Assembly: GCA_964427285.1 (NCBI GenBank)
Contig: CAYRTS010000086.1
Span: 1 to 12,436 of the forward strand
DNA from: SPCO01 sp964427285
Lineage (GTDB): Bacteria; Chloroflexota; Limnocylindria; Limnocylindrales; CSP1-4
Reading direction: 5' to 3'
DNA: 12,436 nucleotides
Positions within the stretch are counted from its first letter, which is position 1. Every line of letters starts with the position of its first letter. A model generated the notes under the pieces. That model was not told where the DNA came from. It did no database searches and was given only the letters and a program-made list of their open reading frames with translations. This document shows positions 6,088 to 12,436 of this stretch, piece by piece. The position numbers and the translations under genes were made by a program.

Positions 6088-7485
6088 ATGCCCACTCCCG
6101 GCCCCGACCAGCGCGACCGCTCCCGCAACCGGCGCCCCCGCCGACGTCCACCGATGGGAGGCGGCGGCCGCGCCCCCGTCACCGAATACGAGGAGCAGCT
6201 GGAGATCGAGGCCGCCCGCGAGCGGAACGATCTCGATGTGGCCGATCTCCGCGAGATGAGCGTCACCGAACTCCGACAGGTCTCGCGCGAACTCCAGATC
6301 GAGACCGCGCAGGGCGAACGCAAGGACGACCTGGTCGATCAGATCCTGCGTGGGCAGACCGAACGGGCCGGTCACGACTACGCCAGCGGGATCCTCGACA
6401 TCGTCGACGAGGGCTTCGGGTTCATGCGCCGCCACGGCCTGCTGCCCAGCCCCGATGACGTCTATGTCAGTTCCAGCCAGGTTCGCCGGTTCGGGCTGCG
6501 CGTCGGCGATCGGGTCACCGGTGCCGTGCGGGCGCCCCACGAGGCCGAGAAGTACTGGGGCATGCTGCGGGTCGATTCAGTCAACGGCGTCGATACGGAG
6601 ACCGCTCGCCAGCGTCCCGTCTTCGGAGACCTGACCCCGGTCCACCCGGATGTGTTGATCAACCTGGAGACAGACCCGAAGAACCTGAGCCAGCGCCTGA
6701 TCAACCTGGTCAACCCGATCGGAAAGGGCCAGCGCGCCCTGATCGTCAGCCCGCCCAAGGCCGGCAAGACGATGCTCCTCAAGCAGATCGCCAATGGCGT
6801 CAGCACCAACTACCCGGACATCCTGCTGATGGTCGCGCTCATTGGGGAGCGGCCGGAGGAAGTCACGGACATGCGCCGGAGCGTCAAGGGCGAGGTCATC
6901 AGCTCCACGTTCGACGAGCCGACCGAGAACCACACACATGTCGCGGAGATGGCGCTCGAGATCGCCAAGCGCCAGGTCGAGACCGGACGGGACGTGATCA
7001 TCCTGCTCGATTCCATCACGCGCCTGGCCCGGGCCTACAACCTCGCGCTCCCGCCGTCGGGTCGGACGCTGTCCGGCGGCCTCGATCCGATCGCCCTCTA
7101 TCCGCCCAAGCGTTTCTTCGGAGCCGCCCGCAACATCGAGGAAGGTGGGTCGCTCACGATTGTCGGGACCTGCCTGGTCGACACCGGCTCACGGATGGAC
7201 GATGTCATCTACGAGGAATTCAAGGGCACCGGCAACTCGGAACTGATCCTCGACCGGAAGTTGGCCGAGAAGCGGATCTTCCCGTCGATCGATGTCCAGC
7301 GCTCCGGGACCCGTCGCGAGGAACTGCTGCTCGAGGAAGGCACCCTCAAGATGGTCTGGACGATGCGTCGGATGCTGTCCGCCGTCGGAGCCAACGAGGG
7401 GATCGAGATCCTGCTCAACCGGCTGGCGAAGACACAGTCGAACGTCGAATTCCTGGGATCGCTGACGAAGAGCCTCGACACCTGA
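6088..7485 (+). CDS. rho: Transcription termination factor Rho
   Basis: Rho is the hexameric RNA-dependent ATPase that terminates untranslated transcripts. After a basic Arg/Pro/Gly tail (about 1-28), the 465-residue protein has the Rho_N helical domain (about 46-90), the cold-shock RNA-binding domain with GFGFMR (109-114), Walker A SPPKAGKT (221-228), Walker B ILLDSITR (305-312), the Q-loop LSGGLDP (328-334) and the R-loop KRFFGAARN (341-349), all nearly identical to characterised Rho proteins. It lacks the long N-terminal insertion seen in many Actinobacteria. Start choice is uncertain: ATG 6088 has AGGTGA 11 bases upstream, whereas the in-frame GTG at 6073 has no ribosome site and adds five residues. 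It is divergent from the redox operon and separated by 189 bases from the peptidase gene downstream. Confidence 0.97.
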   Translation: MPTPGPDQRDRSRNRRPRRRPPMGGGGRAPVTEYEEQLEIEAARERNDLDVADLREMSVTELRQVSRELQIETAQGERKDDLVDQILRGQTERAGHDYASGILDIVDEGFGFMRRHGLLPSPDDVYVSSSQVRRFGLRVGDRVTGAVRAPHEAEKYWGMLRVDSVNGVDTETARQRPVFGDLTPVHPDVLINLETDPKNLSQRLINLVNPIGKGQRALIVSPPKAGKTMLLKQIANGVSTNYPDILLMVALIGERPEEVTDMRRSVKGEVISSTFDEPTENHTHVAEMALEIAKRQVETGRDVIILLDSITRLARAYNLALPPSGRTLSGGLDPIALYPPKRFFGAARNIEEGGSLTIVGTCLVDTGSRMDDVIYEEFKGTGNSELILDRKLAEKRIFPSIDVQRSGTRREELLLEEGTLKMVWTMRRMLSAVGANEGIEILLNRLAKTQSNVEFLGSLTKSLDT

Positions 7486-7490
7486 CGAAA

Positions 7491-7560
7491 CGGTGGGTTG
7501 CCGGTTCCGCGAACGCCGTGGTACCGTTCCCACCGATGTCGTAAGCCCGTGATAGCGGGC
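7491..7560. repeat. Hairpin-forming inverted repeats between rho and the peptidase gene
   Basis: CGGTGGG (7491-7497) pairs exactly with CCCACCG (7529-7535), enclosing a small GTTC-CGC-GAAC hairpin (7504-7514). A separate GCCCG-TGATAG-CGGGC hairpin lies at 7545-7560. None is followed by a T-run, so a classical intrinsic terminator is not supported. They could be a 3' end-stabilising structure for rho mRNA, a leader structure of the peptidase gene, or chance in GC-rich DNA. The rest of the 189-base gap shows only a possible -10, TATACC at 7589-7594, without a good -35. Confidence 0.3.
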
Positions 7561-7663
7561 GTCGGCCGCGTAGAAGAGACCCCAGCTCTATACCGCGACC
7601 TCGGACGGTCCGCCTGAGACTCCATCACCGGCGACCCCAGCGCCCCAGGATCGTCCAAACGCC

Positions 7664-7669
7664 AGGAGA
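7664..7669 (+). promoter_or_regulatory. Ribosome binding site that fixes a TTG start
   Basis: AGGAGA lies five bases before TTG 7675 and is the only good Shine-Dalgarno near the start of the peptidase ORF. It supports a rare TTG start, since no ATG or GTG with a comparable site lies nearby. Confidence 0.6.
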
Positions 7670-7674
7670 CCATA

Positions 7675-9156
7675 TTGCTGAACGCATCGGTCGGCGTGCA
7701 GCGCGTCATCGGACGCCTGCGCCGCCCATCCGGTTCACGAGTCACGAGCGTTCTGACCCTCGCGGTCAGCCGCCTCGCCGACCTGTACCCGGAGCGCCAC
7801 CTTCGAGACGCTGTCGCACGATTGCGCCGCGGGTGGCAACCTCGTGTGCGAATCACCCGCGTCGCCGGAAGGGACATCGCCGCCGGCCCGGCCCGCCAGG
7901 CCCGGATCTCGCTGATCGCCCGGGTCGGACACGAGCAAACCGTGGCGCTCGTCGCCGCAGCAATCCTGCTGGGTGCCTCCGCCGTCGGCATTTCCGCCGG
8001 GAGTCCCCTGGCGGCCATCGGGAACACGTCGGACACCGGTTCTGAGGTGCGCCTCACCGTCGGTGGGGGAGTGGATCGCGCGGGCACGATCACCGAGGCC
8101 GAACCGCCGCCCGACTGGCTCGCGATCGAGGGCTTCGAGGCCAACCGGATCGGCTCCTCGGAAGCGACGGGTTCAGTTGCGGGGCTGCGGTCCGTGGATG
8201 GGGCGGCGCCGGAAGGAGTCGCCGAGGCCGCTGGAGTCGCCGAGGCCGCTGGAGTCGCCGAGGCCGCCGCCGCGACGGAGGCCGCTGCTGCGCCCGCAGC
8301 AGCCCGCGCGTCCGGCCCATACCTTGACGATGGCACCCTGCTCAAGCCGGTCGCGGTCAGGACGACCGTGGCCGATGGCAGCGGCCTGATCGAGACCTAC
8401 AAGGTCAAGGCCGGCGACACGCTCACCGGGATCGCCTCGAAGTTCGGCGTTTCGATGATGACGCTGTGGTGGGCGAACAGCCTTGCCTCCAAGGACGACC
8501 TGCGACAGGGACAGGTCCTGAAGATCCCGCCGGTCAGCGGCCTCATTCTCACCGTCAAGGCGTCCGACACGCTCACGAGCCTGGCCGCCCGGTACAAGAT
8601 TGACGAGGCCGACATTCTCGCGGCCAATCAGCTGACCGATCCCAATCTTGTGGTCGGGCAGGTCCTGGCAATCCCCGGCGCCATCGGCAAGGGGATCCCC
8701 GTTCCAAAGCCACAGCCGCGCGCCGTCTCGCCGGGCGGTGGCGGGGGAGGTTCAGTCCGGCCGCCCGCCAACTACAGCGGTGGTGCGTTCCGTTGGCCGG
8801 TGGTCGGCGGCGGCAACTACATCAGCCAGTACTACCGCTACGGGCACTATGGACTGGACATCGCGGCCGACTATGGGTCAGCGGTGCGCTCGACCGCGGA
8901 GGGGACGGTCGTCTTCGCGGGCTGGAAGGGCAACGGCGGCGGGTACCAGGTCTGGGTGGCCCACGGCTCGGGTCTCTACACTACGTACAACCACATGTCG
9001 GCGGTGTCGGTGGGCAGCGGGCAGGCGGTATCCGCCGGCCAGCAGGTTGGCCGCATCGGGTCCAGTGGCCGGTCGACCGGGCCACACCTCCACTTCGAAG
9101 TCTGGGTGGGGCTGCCGCACCAGGGCACCCCGGTCAATCCGCTCAAGTACCTCTGA
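7675..9156 (+). CDS. Membrane-anchored LysM-M23 family peptidoglycan endopeptidase
   Basis: The 493-residue protein should cut peptidoglycan cross-links at the cell surface. An Arg-rich, presumably cytoplasmic segment (1-85) precedes one hydrophobic span (about 88-110). A low-complexity Ala/Glu/Val linker (about 175-212) leads to two LysM wall-binding domains (about 240-286 and 290-334), a Pro and Gly-rich hinge with six consecutive glycines (354-359), and an M23/LytM domain (about 370-490). The zinc and catalytic residues are present: His391 and Asp395 in HYGLD, His440 in YNHMS, and His471/His473 in HLHFEVW, so it should be active rather than a degenerate NlpD/EnvC-type activator. Start is TTG 7675, backed by AGGAGA. 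The gene stands alone, in the same direction as rho and obgE. Long in-frame N-terminus before the membrane span is unusual. Confidence 0.9.
   Translation: MLNASVGVQRVIGRLRRPSGSRVTSVLTLAVSRLADLYPERHLRDAVARLRRGWQPRVRITRVAGRDIAAGPARQARISLIARVGHEQTVALVAAAILLGASAVGISAGSPLAAIGNTSDTGSEVRLTVGGGVDRAGTITEAEPPPDWLAIEGFEANRIGSSEATGSVAGLRSVDGAAPEGVAEAAGVAEAAGVAEAAAATEAAAAPAAARASGPYLDDGTLLKPVAVRTTVADGSGLIETYKVKAGDTLTGIASKFGVSMMTLWWANSLASKDDLRQGQVLKIPPVSGLILTVKASDTLTSLAARYKIDEADILAANQLTDPNLVVGQVLAIPGAIGKGIPVPKPQPRAVSPGGGGGGSVRPPANYSGGAFRWPVVGGGNYISQYYRYGHYGLDIAADYGSAVRSTAEGTVVFAGWKGNGGGYQVWVAHGSGLYTTYNHMSAVSVGSGQAVSAGQQVGRIGSSGRSTGPHLHFEVWVGLPHQGTPVNPLKYL
8215..8268 (+). repeat. 18-bp minisatellite, three copies, inside the peptidase gene
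   Basis: The unit GGAGTCGCCGAGGCCGCT occurs at 8215-8232 and 8233-8250 without change and at 8251-8268 with only the last base altered. It encodes Gly-Val-Ala-Glu-Ala-Ala three times, in frame, in the linker between the membrane span and the first LysM domain. Copy-number change would lengthen or shorten the linker by six residues without a frameshift. Confidence 0.9.
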
Positions 9157-9245
9157 TCGACCCCAGCTGAGCGACTCCCGAAGCCTGCCGCTCGCCCGGC
9201 GGTCGTGGGGCGGCGCAACCTCATCCCCGTGCGAGAATGGCCCTG

Positions 9246-10541
9246 ATGTTCCTTGACCGCGTGAAGATCCTGGTCCGCGCCGGCGATGGTGGCGACGGGG
9301 CCGCGACCTTCCGCCAGGAGGCGCATGTGCCGCGCGGCGGACCAGATGGCGGGGACGGCGGCCGCGGCGGTTCCATCTTCCTTCGCGTCGACGCCGGCCA
9401 GACAACGCTTCGCGACTTCTCCCAGAAGCGCCACTACCGCGCGACACCGGGTGGTCGCGGGACCCGGGCCCGGCGCCATGGTCGGGCGGGGGATGACTCG
9501 ATCCTCGACGTACCACCCGGGACCGCCGTGTACGGCGACGAAACGGGGGAGCTTGTTGCGGACCTCGTGGCGGTCGGGCAGATCGTGCTCGTCGCGGCCG
9601 GCGGTCGTGGGGGCCTCGGCAACACCCATTTCAAGTCGTCCACCCACCAGGCACCGAAACACGCCCAGAAGGGTGAGCCGGGCGTGGAGGCCTGGCTGCG
9701 GCTCGAATTGCGCTTGATCGCGGACGTCGGGCTCGTCGGGCTACCCAACGCCGGCAAGTCGACGATCCTGGCCGCGGTGACTGCCGCCCAGCCGAAGATC
9801 GCCGACTACCCGTTCACCACCCTCGAGCCAAATCTCGGGGTCATGGACCTCGGCGAGGAGGACGAGCGGCGCCCTACGATCGCGGACGTTCCGGGCCTGA
9901 TCGAGGGTGCCAGCAGCGGTGCGGGATTGGGTCACGCGTTTCTTCGACACGTCGAGCGGACGCGGGTCCTGGTCCATGTGATCGACGGCGGGGCGCGCGA
10001 TCCCGAGTGGGACTATGAGGTGATCCGCGGGGAACTGCGCGCCCACGACCCGGCGCTGCTGGCCAAGCCGATGCTGGTCGCGTTCAACAAGACGGACCTG
10101 CCGGCAGCCCAGGCGGCCTGGCCGGCGTTTCAGCGGGCCCGCGCCGCGGAGCAGGTGGAAACGGTCGCCCTGTCCGCGGCACACGGCCGAGACGTGGGTC
10201 CGTTCCGCGACCGGATCGCGGGGCTCCTGCCGGCCGCCGCCGAGTTCGATGAGCCGCCGGAGCCGGCGGGGGTTGTCGTGCATCGAATCGAGGCGATGAA
10301 CGATGGGTTCAGCGTCGAGCGGGATCCTGACGGAGTCCTACGCGTCCGCGGCCGCCGGATCGAGCGTTCGGCCGCCCAGACCAACTTCGAGGTCGAGGAA
10401 TCGGCCGAGCGGTTCCAGCGCGAACTGGCCCGCCAGGGGATTGACCGGGAGCTGCGCCGTGCCGGCGTGGCCGCCGGCGATCCGGTCCGGATCGGATCGG
10501 TCGAGCTCGTATGGGAGGCTCAGCCCTGGGAGCGCGTGTGA
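9246..10541 (+). CDS. obgE: Obg-family GTPase ObgE/CgtA
   Basis: This essential GTPase acts in large-subunit ribosome assembly and stress signalling. The 431-residue protein has the glycine-rich Obg domain (about 1-158), a G domain with G1 GLPNAGKST (165-173), switch I TT (191-192) in YPFTTLEPNLG, G3 DVPG (214-217), G4 NKTD (281-284) and G5 SAA (310-312), and a C-terminal OCT domain (about 340-425). The second ATG at 9246 gives MFLDRVKI, matching the usual Obg N-terminus. The ATG at 9237 would add only three residues and neither has a Shine-Dalgarno. GAGAAT (9233-9238), seven bases before 9246, could be a leaderless -10. The gene overlaps nadD by four bases (GTGA), forming an obgE-nadD-rsfS unit as in many bacteria. 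The 89 bases before it hold no clear promoter. Confidence 0.96.
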   Translation: MFLDRVKILVRAGDGGDGAATFRQEAHVPRGGPDGGDGGRGGSIFLRVDAGQTTLRDFSQKRHYRATPGGRGTRARRHGRAGDDSILDVPPGTAVYGDETGELVADLVAVGQIVLVAAGGRGGLGNTHFKSSTHQAPKHAQKGEPGVEAWLRLELRLIADVGLVGLPNAGKSTILAAVTAAQPKIADYPFTTLEPNLGVMDLGEEDERRPTIADVPGLIEGASSGAGLGHAFLRHVERTRVLVHVIDGGARDPEWDYEVIRGELRAHDPALLAKPMLVAFNKTDLPAAQAAWPAFQRARAAEQVETVALSAAHGRDVGPFRDRIAGLLPAAAEFDEPPEPAGVVVHRIEAMNDGFSVERDPDGVLRVRGRRIERSAAQTNFEVEESAERFQRELARQGIDRELRRAGVAAGDPVRIGSVELVWEAQPWERV

Positions 10542-11185
10542 CCGAAATCGCACGGTCAACCGGGGTGTTCGGGGGAACCTTTGACCCGATCCACGTCGCG
10601 CACCTGGCGGTTGCCCAGGAAGCGTTCGAGGGACTCGGGCTGGCGCGCGTCCTCTTCGTCCCGGCCGGCCATCCGCCGCACAAGCCCGACCGGGTGGTGA
10701 CACCGACGGCCGATCGACTCGCCATGGTCCAACTGGCGATCGCTGGCGATGACCGATTCGCGGTCGAACGAATGGAACTGGATCGCGCCGGACCATCATT
10801 CACCGTCGACACGCTGGAGGCGCTCCGTGCGGCCGCCCTGGCAAGGGGTGAAGACCCTGACCTGACCCTGATCCTGTCGTCCGACGCGTTTGCGGGCCTC
10901 CCGACATGGCGTGATCCCCGACGCATCCTGGAACTCGCCCGCGTCGCCGTTTCGCCGCGCGATGGCTACCCGGAGGCCACGACGGACCAGGCGGTCGAGC
11001 ACTTCGGGGACCTCGCTGAGCGCGTGATCCTGCTGGATGGACCGCACGTCCGGCTGTCAGCCTCCGACCTGCGCCGCCGCTCCGCACTGGGTCGATCGCT
11101 CCGCTACCTCGTGCCGGATGCGGTGGCGGCCTACATCGACGACCATGCCCTGTACCGGAACCCGAAGAGGAACGCCCAATCGTGA
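10538..11185 (+). CDS. nadD: Nicotinate-nucleotide adenylyltransferase
   Basis: NadD joins nicotinate mononucleotide and ATP to make deamido-NAD, the step shared by de novo and salvage NAD synthesis. The 215-residue protein begins with GGTFDPIHVAH (12-22), the GxFxPxHxxH nucleotidyltransferase motif, followed by PAGHPPHK (42-49), the LSSDAFAGLPTW segment (113-124) and LSASDLRRR (173-181), the counterpart of ISSTxIR that binds ATP phosphates. GTG 10538 is chosen because GGGAG lies five bases upstream and the GTGA overlaps the obgE stop. An ATG at 10511 in frame would add nine residues and has no comparable site. It overlaps rsfS by four bases. Function is near certain; serine in place of the usual Gly before Asp116 is a mild deviation. 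Confidence 0.95.
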   Translation: MTEIARSTGVFGGTFDPIHVAHLAVAQEAFEGLGLARVLFVPAGHPPHKPDRVVTPTADRLAMVQLAIAGDDRFAVERMELDRAGPSFTVDTLEALRAAALARGEDPDLTLILSSDAFAGLPTWRDPRRILELARVAVSPRDGYPEATTDQAVEHFGDLAERVILLDGPHVRLSASDLRRRSALGRSLRYLVPDAVAAYIDDHALYRNPKRNAQS

Positions 11186-11616
11186 TCGATCCCGCCGTCC
11201 CCGCCGAAACGCTGACCGGCCCCAGTGCAGATGGGCTGCCTAAACGTGCCCGCGCGCCAAAGGCGGTCGAACGGCCGCCGTTGGACCTCGCGCGCCGCAT
11301 CGTCGAGCTGGCCGAAGACAAGAAGGCCGCCGACATCGTGCTGCTGGACCTCGGCGGACTGACGACGATGGCCGACTATTTCGTCATCTGCTCGGGCGGT
11401 TCGGAGCGTCAACTCGAGGCGATCGCGAGCGGCATCATCGCCAGTCTTCGAGACGAACGGATCAAGCCCGTCGGGCGCGAAGGGACATCGGCGTCGCACT
11501 GGGTCCTGGTCGACTTCGGGTCGGTGATCGTTCACATCTTCACGCCGCCCGAGCGCGACTATTACAGCCTCGAGAAGCACTGGTCGGAGGCGCGCACGGT
11601 CCTGCGCGTGCAATAG
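11182..11616 (+). CDS. rsfS: Ribosome silencing factor RsfS
   Basis: RsfS binds ribosomal protein uL14 on the large subunit and blocks subunit joining when nutrients are scarce. The core from about residue 34 to 144 carries the family features: ADIVLLDLG, DYFVICSGGSERQ and, near the end, HWVLVDFGSVIVHIF followed by RDYYSLEKHW. About 33 residues rich in Pro, Ala and Arg/Lys precede the core, longer than in many homologues. Start is GTG 11182, overlapping the nadD stop by four bases, with GAGGAA about ten bases upstream. As the third gene of obgE-nadD-rsfS it is expected to be co-transcribed with them. The assignment is secure. Confidence 0.95.
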   Translation: MIDPAVPAETLTGPSADGLPKRARAPKAVERPPLDLARRIVELAEDKKAADIVLLDLGGLTTMADYFVICSGGSERQLEAIASGIIASLRDERIKPVGREGTSASHWVLVDFGSVIVHIFTPPERDYYSLEKHWSEARTVLRVQ

Positions 11617-11627
11617 GCGTGACCTCC

Positions 11628-11645
11628 CGGCCAGACCTTTGGCCG
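11628..11645 (+). terminator. rsfS: Weak terminator-like hairpin after rsfS
   Basis: CGGCCA (11628-11633) and TGGCCG (11640-11645) form a 6-bp stem with a six-base loop, starting 12 bases after the rsfS stop. Only two T residues follow, so intrinsic termination would be weak. The position at the end of the three-gene unit is the main support. Confidence 0.3.
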
Positions 11646-11659
11646 TTCGAGTCATGATC

Positions 11660-11721
11660 TCGTACGGGGGTCGAAGGGTACCGTCGGGTCATGCCGGGGA
11701 CGACGTGACCCGCCGTACGAT
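11660..11721 (+). promoter_or_regulatory. Candidate leaderless promoter with repeated CGTACG site
   Basis: TACGAT (11716-11721) lies six bases before ATG 11728 and no Shine-Dalgarno intervenes, so transcription may begin at the start codon. TCGTACGG (11660-11667) and CCGTACGA (11713-11720) are exact inverted repeats, each centred on the self-palindrome CGTACG, the second copy covering the -10. Further TCATG motifs flank both copies. A pair of binding sites for a regulator is possible. No good -35 is seen. Confidence 0.35.
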
Positions 11722-11727
11722 CCCGTC

Positions 11728-11982
11728 ATGTCAGCCCTCCGGGACCGTTGCCCCACCTGCAGCCGCCGCCTGATCACGACGCGATTCGATACCACGTTCC
11801 GCCTGCCCGACCGCAGCGAGCGGTTGTGCTTCGGGATCCCCGGTGGACTGTGTGAGGACTGCTCGCAGCTGTACATCGACCCGGCCCTGATCGAACTGCT
11901 CGATCTCGGGGAGGGCCGCTGCGTCTTCGCCATCGAGAGCGATCTGGTCATCCAGGAACAGGCCTGGTCCGCCGCCGACTAA
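11728..11982 (+). CDS. Small zinc-ribbon protein with two CxxC motifs (YgiT/MqsA N-domain-like)
   Basis: The 84-residue protein has two CxxC knuckles, CPTC (8-11) and CEDC (42-45), separated by about 30 residues, plus a lone Cys34, so one zinc site is likely. The stretch before the second knuckle (FGIPGGLCEDC followed by SQLYID) resembles the YgiT-type finger of MqsA-like proteins, but the helix-turn-helix of a true MqsA antitoxin is absent and no mRNA-interferase gene lies beside it. The last 35 residues are acidic. It has its own possible leaderless promoter and converges with holA, 22 bases away. Coding status is supported by the patterned cysteines and clean start. Function is unknown. 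Confidence 0.7.
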   Translation: MSALRDRCPTCSRRLITTRFDTTFRLPDRSERLCFGIPGGLCEDCSQLYIDPALIELLDLGEGRCVFAIESDLVIQEQAWSAAD

Positions 11983-11992
11983 ACGTCCCGGC

Positions 11993-12009
11993 CCTGACGA
12001 GTTGTCAGG
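11993..12009. terminator. Hairpin between convergent genes, holding the holA stop codon
   Basis: CCTGAC (11993-11998), loop GAGTT, GTCAGG (12004-12009) form a perfect 6-bp stem in the 22-base gap between the zinc-ribbon gene and holA. The holA stop (12007-12005) lies inside the right arm. There is no T-run on either strand, so it may work as a weak or Rho-assisted bidirectional end. Confidence 0.35.
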
Positions 12010-12436
12010 CGCCGCGTTTGAACGAAGTTCGCGCGCGGGTCACGCGGTCCATCACCCACAGGCTGAACGCGAGGCGCCGCTGTGCTTCGTCCTGTCCCGC
12101 CCCGGGCGCCCCCTTGACCATCGCGTCGAGGTCGACCAGCCCGTCGAGCGCTTCGGTGAGCTCGTCTGACGTCCATGACCTCGATTGAGCGAAGAGTGTC
12201 TTGGCCCGAAACTCGTTGGCAATTCCCATGGCCTTTGCGGCCACCGGCAGCCGTTCGCCGCCACGGACCCGGTCACCGAGCTCCAACAACTCCCGCACGC
12301 GCCGATGCAAAACGGCGAGGAGGACCGGTTCGGGCGTCCCGTCGAGCAGGCGCTCGAGCTGCGCCAACGCCTCCGGCACCCGCCGTTCGCCGATCGCGTC
12401 GGTAAACGCCCAGATGGACCCCGGGACGGCTTCGGC
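12005..12436 (-). CDS. holA: DNA polymerase III delta subunit, C-terminal part (runs off right edge)
   Basis: The frame stays open to the last base, giving 143 residues of the C-terminal end. It reads SIWAFTDAIGERR near the edge, then helices with PEALAQLERLLDGTPEPVLLAVLHRRVRELLEL, a family pattern of HolA: the end of the AAA-like region followed by the helical collar domain, where a helix pair (LLAVLHRRVRELL) packs in the clamp-loader ring. Later segments SRSWTSDELTEALDGLVDLDAMVKG and a final Arg-rich helix fit the same domain. The delta subunit opens the beta sliding clamp. The start and Walker-like N-terminus lie beyond the window, so the GTG at 12379 is internal, not a start. It converges with the zinc-ribbon gene. 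Confidence 0.85.
   Translation of the reverse strand, partial: AEAVPGSIWAFTDAIGERRVPEALAQLERLLDGTPEPVLLAVLHRRVRELLELGDRVRGGERLPVAAKAMGIANEFRAKTLFAQSRSWTSDELTEALDGLVDLDAMVKGAPGAGQDEAQRRLAFSLWVMDRVTRARTSFKRGA

Noticed and set aside
5241..6458. Plus-strand ORF of about 405 codons across the SDR gene and into rho
   Set aside because: It overlaps the SDR in antisense and rho in another frame, both recognisable proteins, and itself resembles nothing.
10511..10537. ATG 10511 as the nadD start
   Set aside because: It lies inside obgE, adds nine residues not expected in NadD, and lacks the GGGAG that precedes GTG 10538.
11728..11982. Toxin-antitoxin module of MqsRA type
   Set aside because: The protein lacks the C-terminal helix-turn-helix of MqsA and neither neighbour resembles an MqsR toxin.
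1..12436. CRISPR array, insertion sequence, prophage, tRNA or rRNA
   Set aside because: No spaced direct repeats, transposase, terminal inverted repeats, phage genes or tRNA-like cloverleaf were found on reading both strands. The only tandem repeat is the coding minisatellite at 8215-8268.

Overview
The window is GC-rich (roughly two-thirds G+C by eye), densely coded bacterial chromosome. The gene set rho, LysM/M23 peptidase, obgE-nadD-rsfS and holA, a Rho without the long actinobacterial-type insertion, and starts that look leaderless would all fit a Chloroflexota lineage (for example Limnocylindria-like). That assignment is an inference from gene content and protein style; no rRNA or marker placement is possible here.

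Left half (1-5948): a catabolic and regulatory locus. A minus-strand Gfo/Idh/MocA dehydrogenase is cut by the left edge. It is divergent from a ROK-family regulator (314-1594, +). The 201-base gap between them is full of symmetry: two abutting palindromes sit inside a predicted minus-strand promoter, and a wide TTGCACTG/CAGTGCAA inverted repeat lies in front of the regulator. Converging on the regulator from the right is a minus-strand operon, transcribed in the order SDR dehydrogenase -> FAD-dependent oxidoreductase -> phosphotriesterase-family metal hydrolase -> Gfo/Idh dehydrogenase. Every junction overlaps by 1 or 4 bases (GTGA, TGATG, TGATG), so the four proteins are probably made together. 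Three redox enzymes, one TIM-barrel hydrolase with a complete binuclear metal site and a nearby ROK regulator suggest oxidation of a sugar, polyol or sugar acid with a lactone-opening step. The substrate cannot be read from sequence. This is the best candidate for an undescribed system in the window.

Right half (5949-12436): mainly housekeeping genes. rho starts from a good sigma70-like promoter (TTGACG-N17-TATCCT) interleaved with the proposed promoter of the divergent catabolic operon. A 189-base gap with hairpins follows, then a membrane-anchored LysM-LysM-M23 peptidoglycan hydrolase with a TTG start and an 18-bp minisatellite in its linker. Next comes the tightly overlapping set obgE-nadD-rsfS (both junctions GTGA), covering ribosome assembly/GTPase, NAD synthesis and ribosome silencing. 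A small two-CxxC zinc-ribbon protein follows, then, converging from the right edge, the 3' end of holA (DNA polymerase III delta).

No tRNA, rRNA, CRISPR array, insertion sequence or phage gene was seen. There is no gene-free stretch longer than about 200 bases. The many long ORFs opposite or out of frame with these genes are high-GC shadows.
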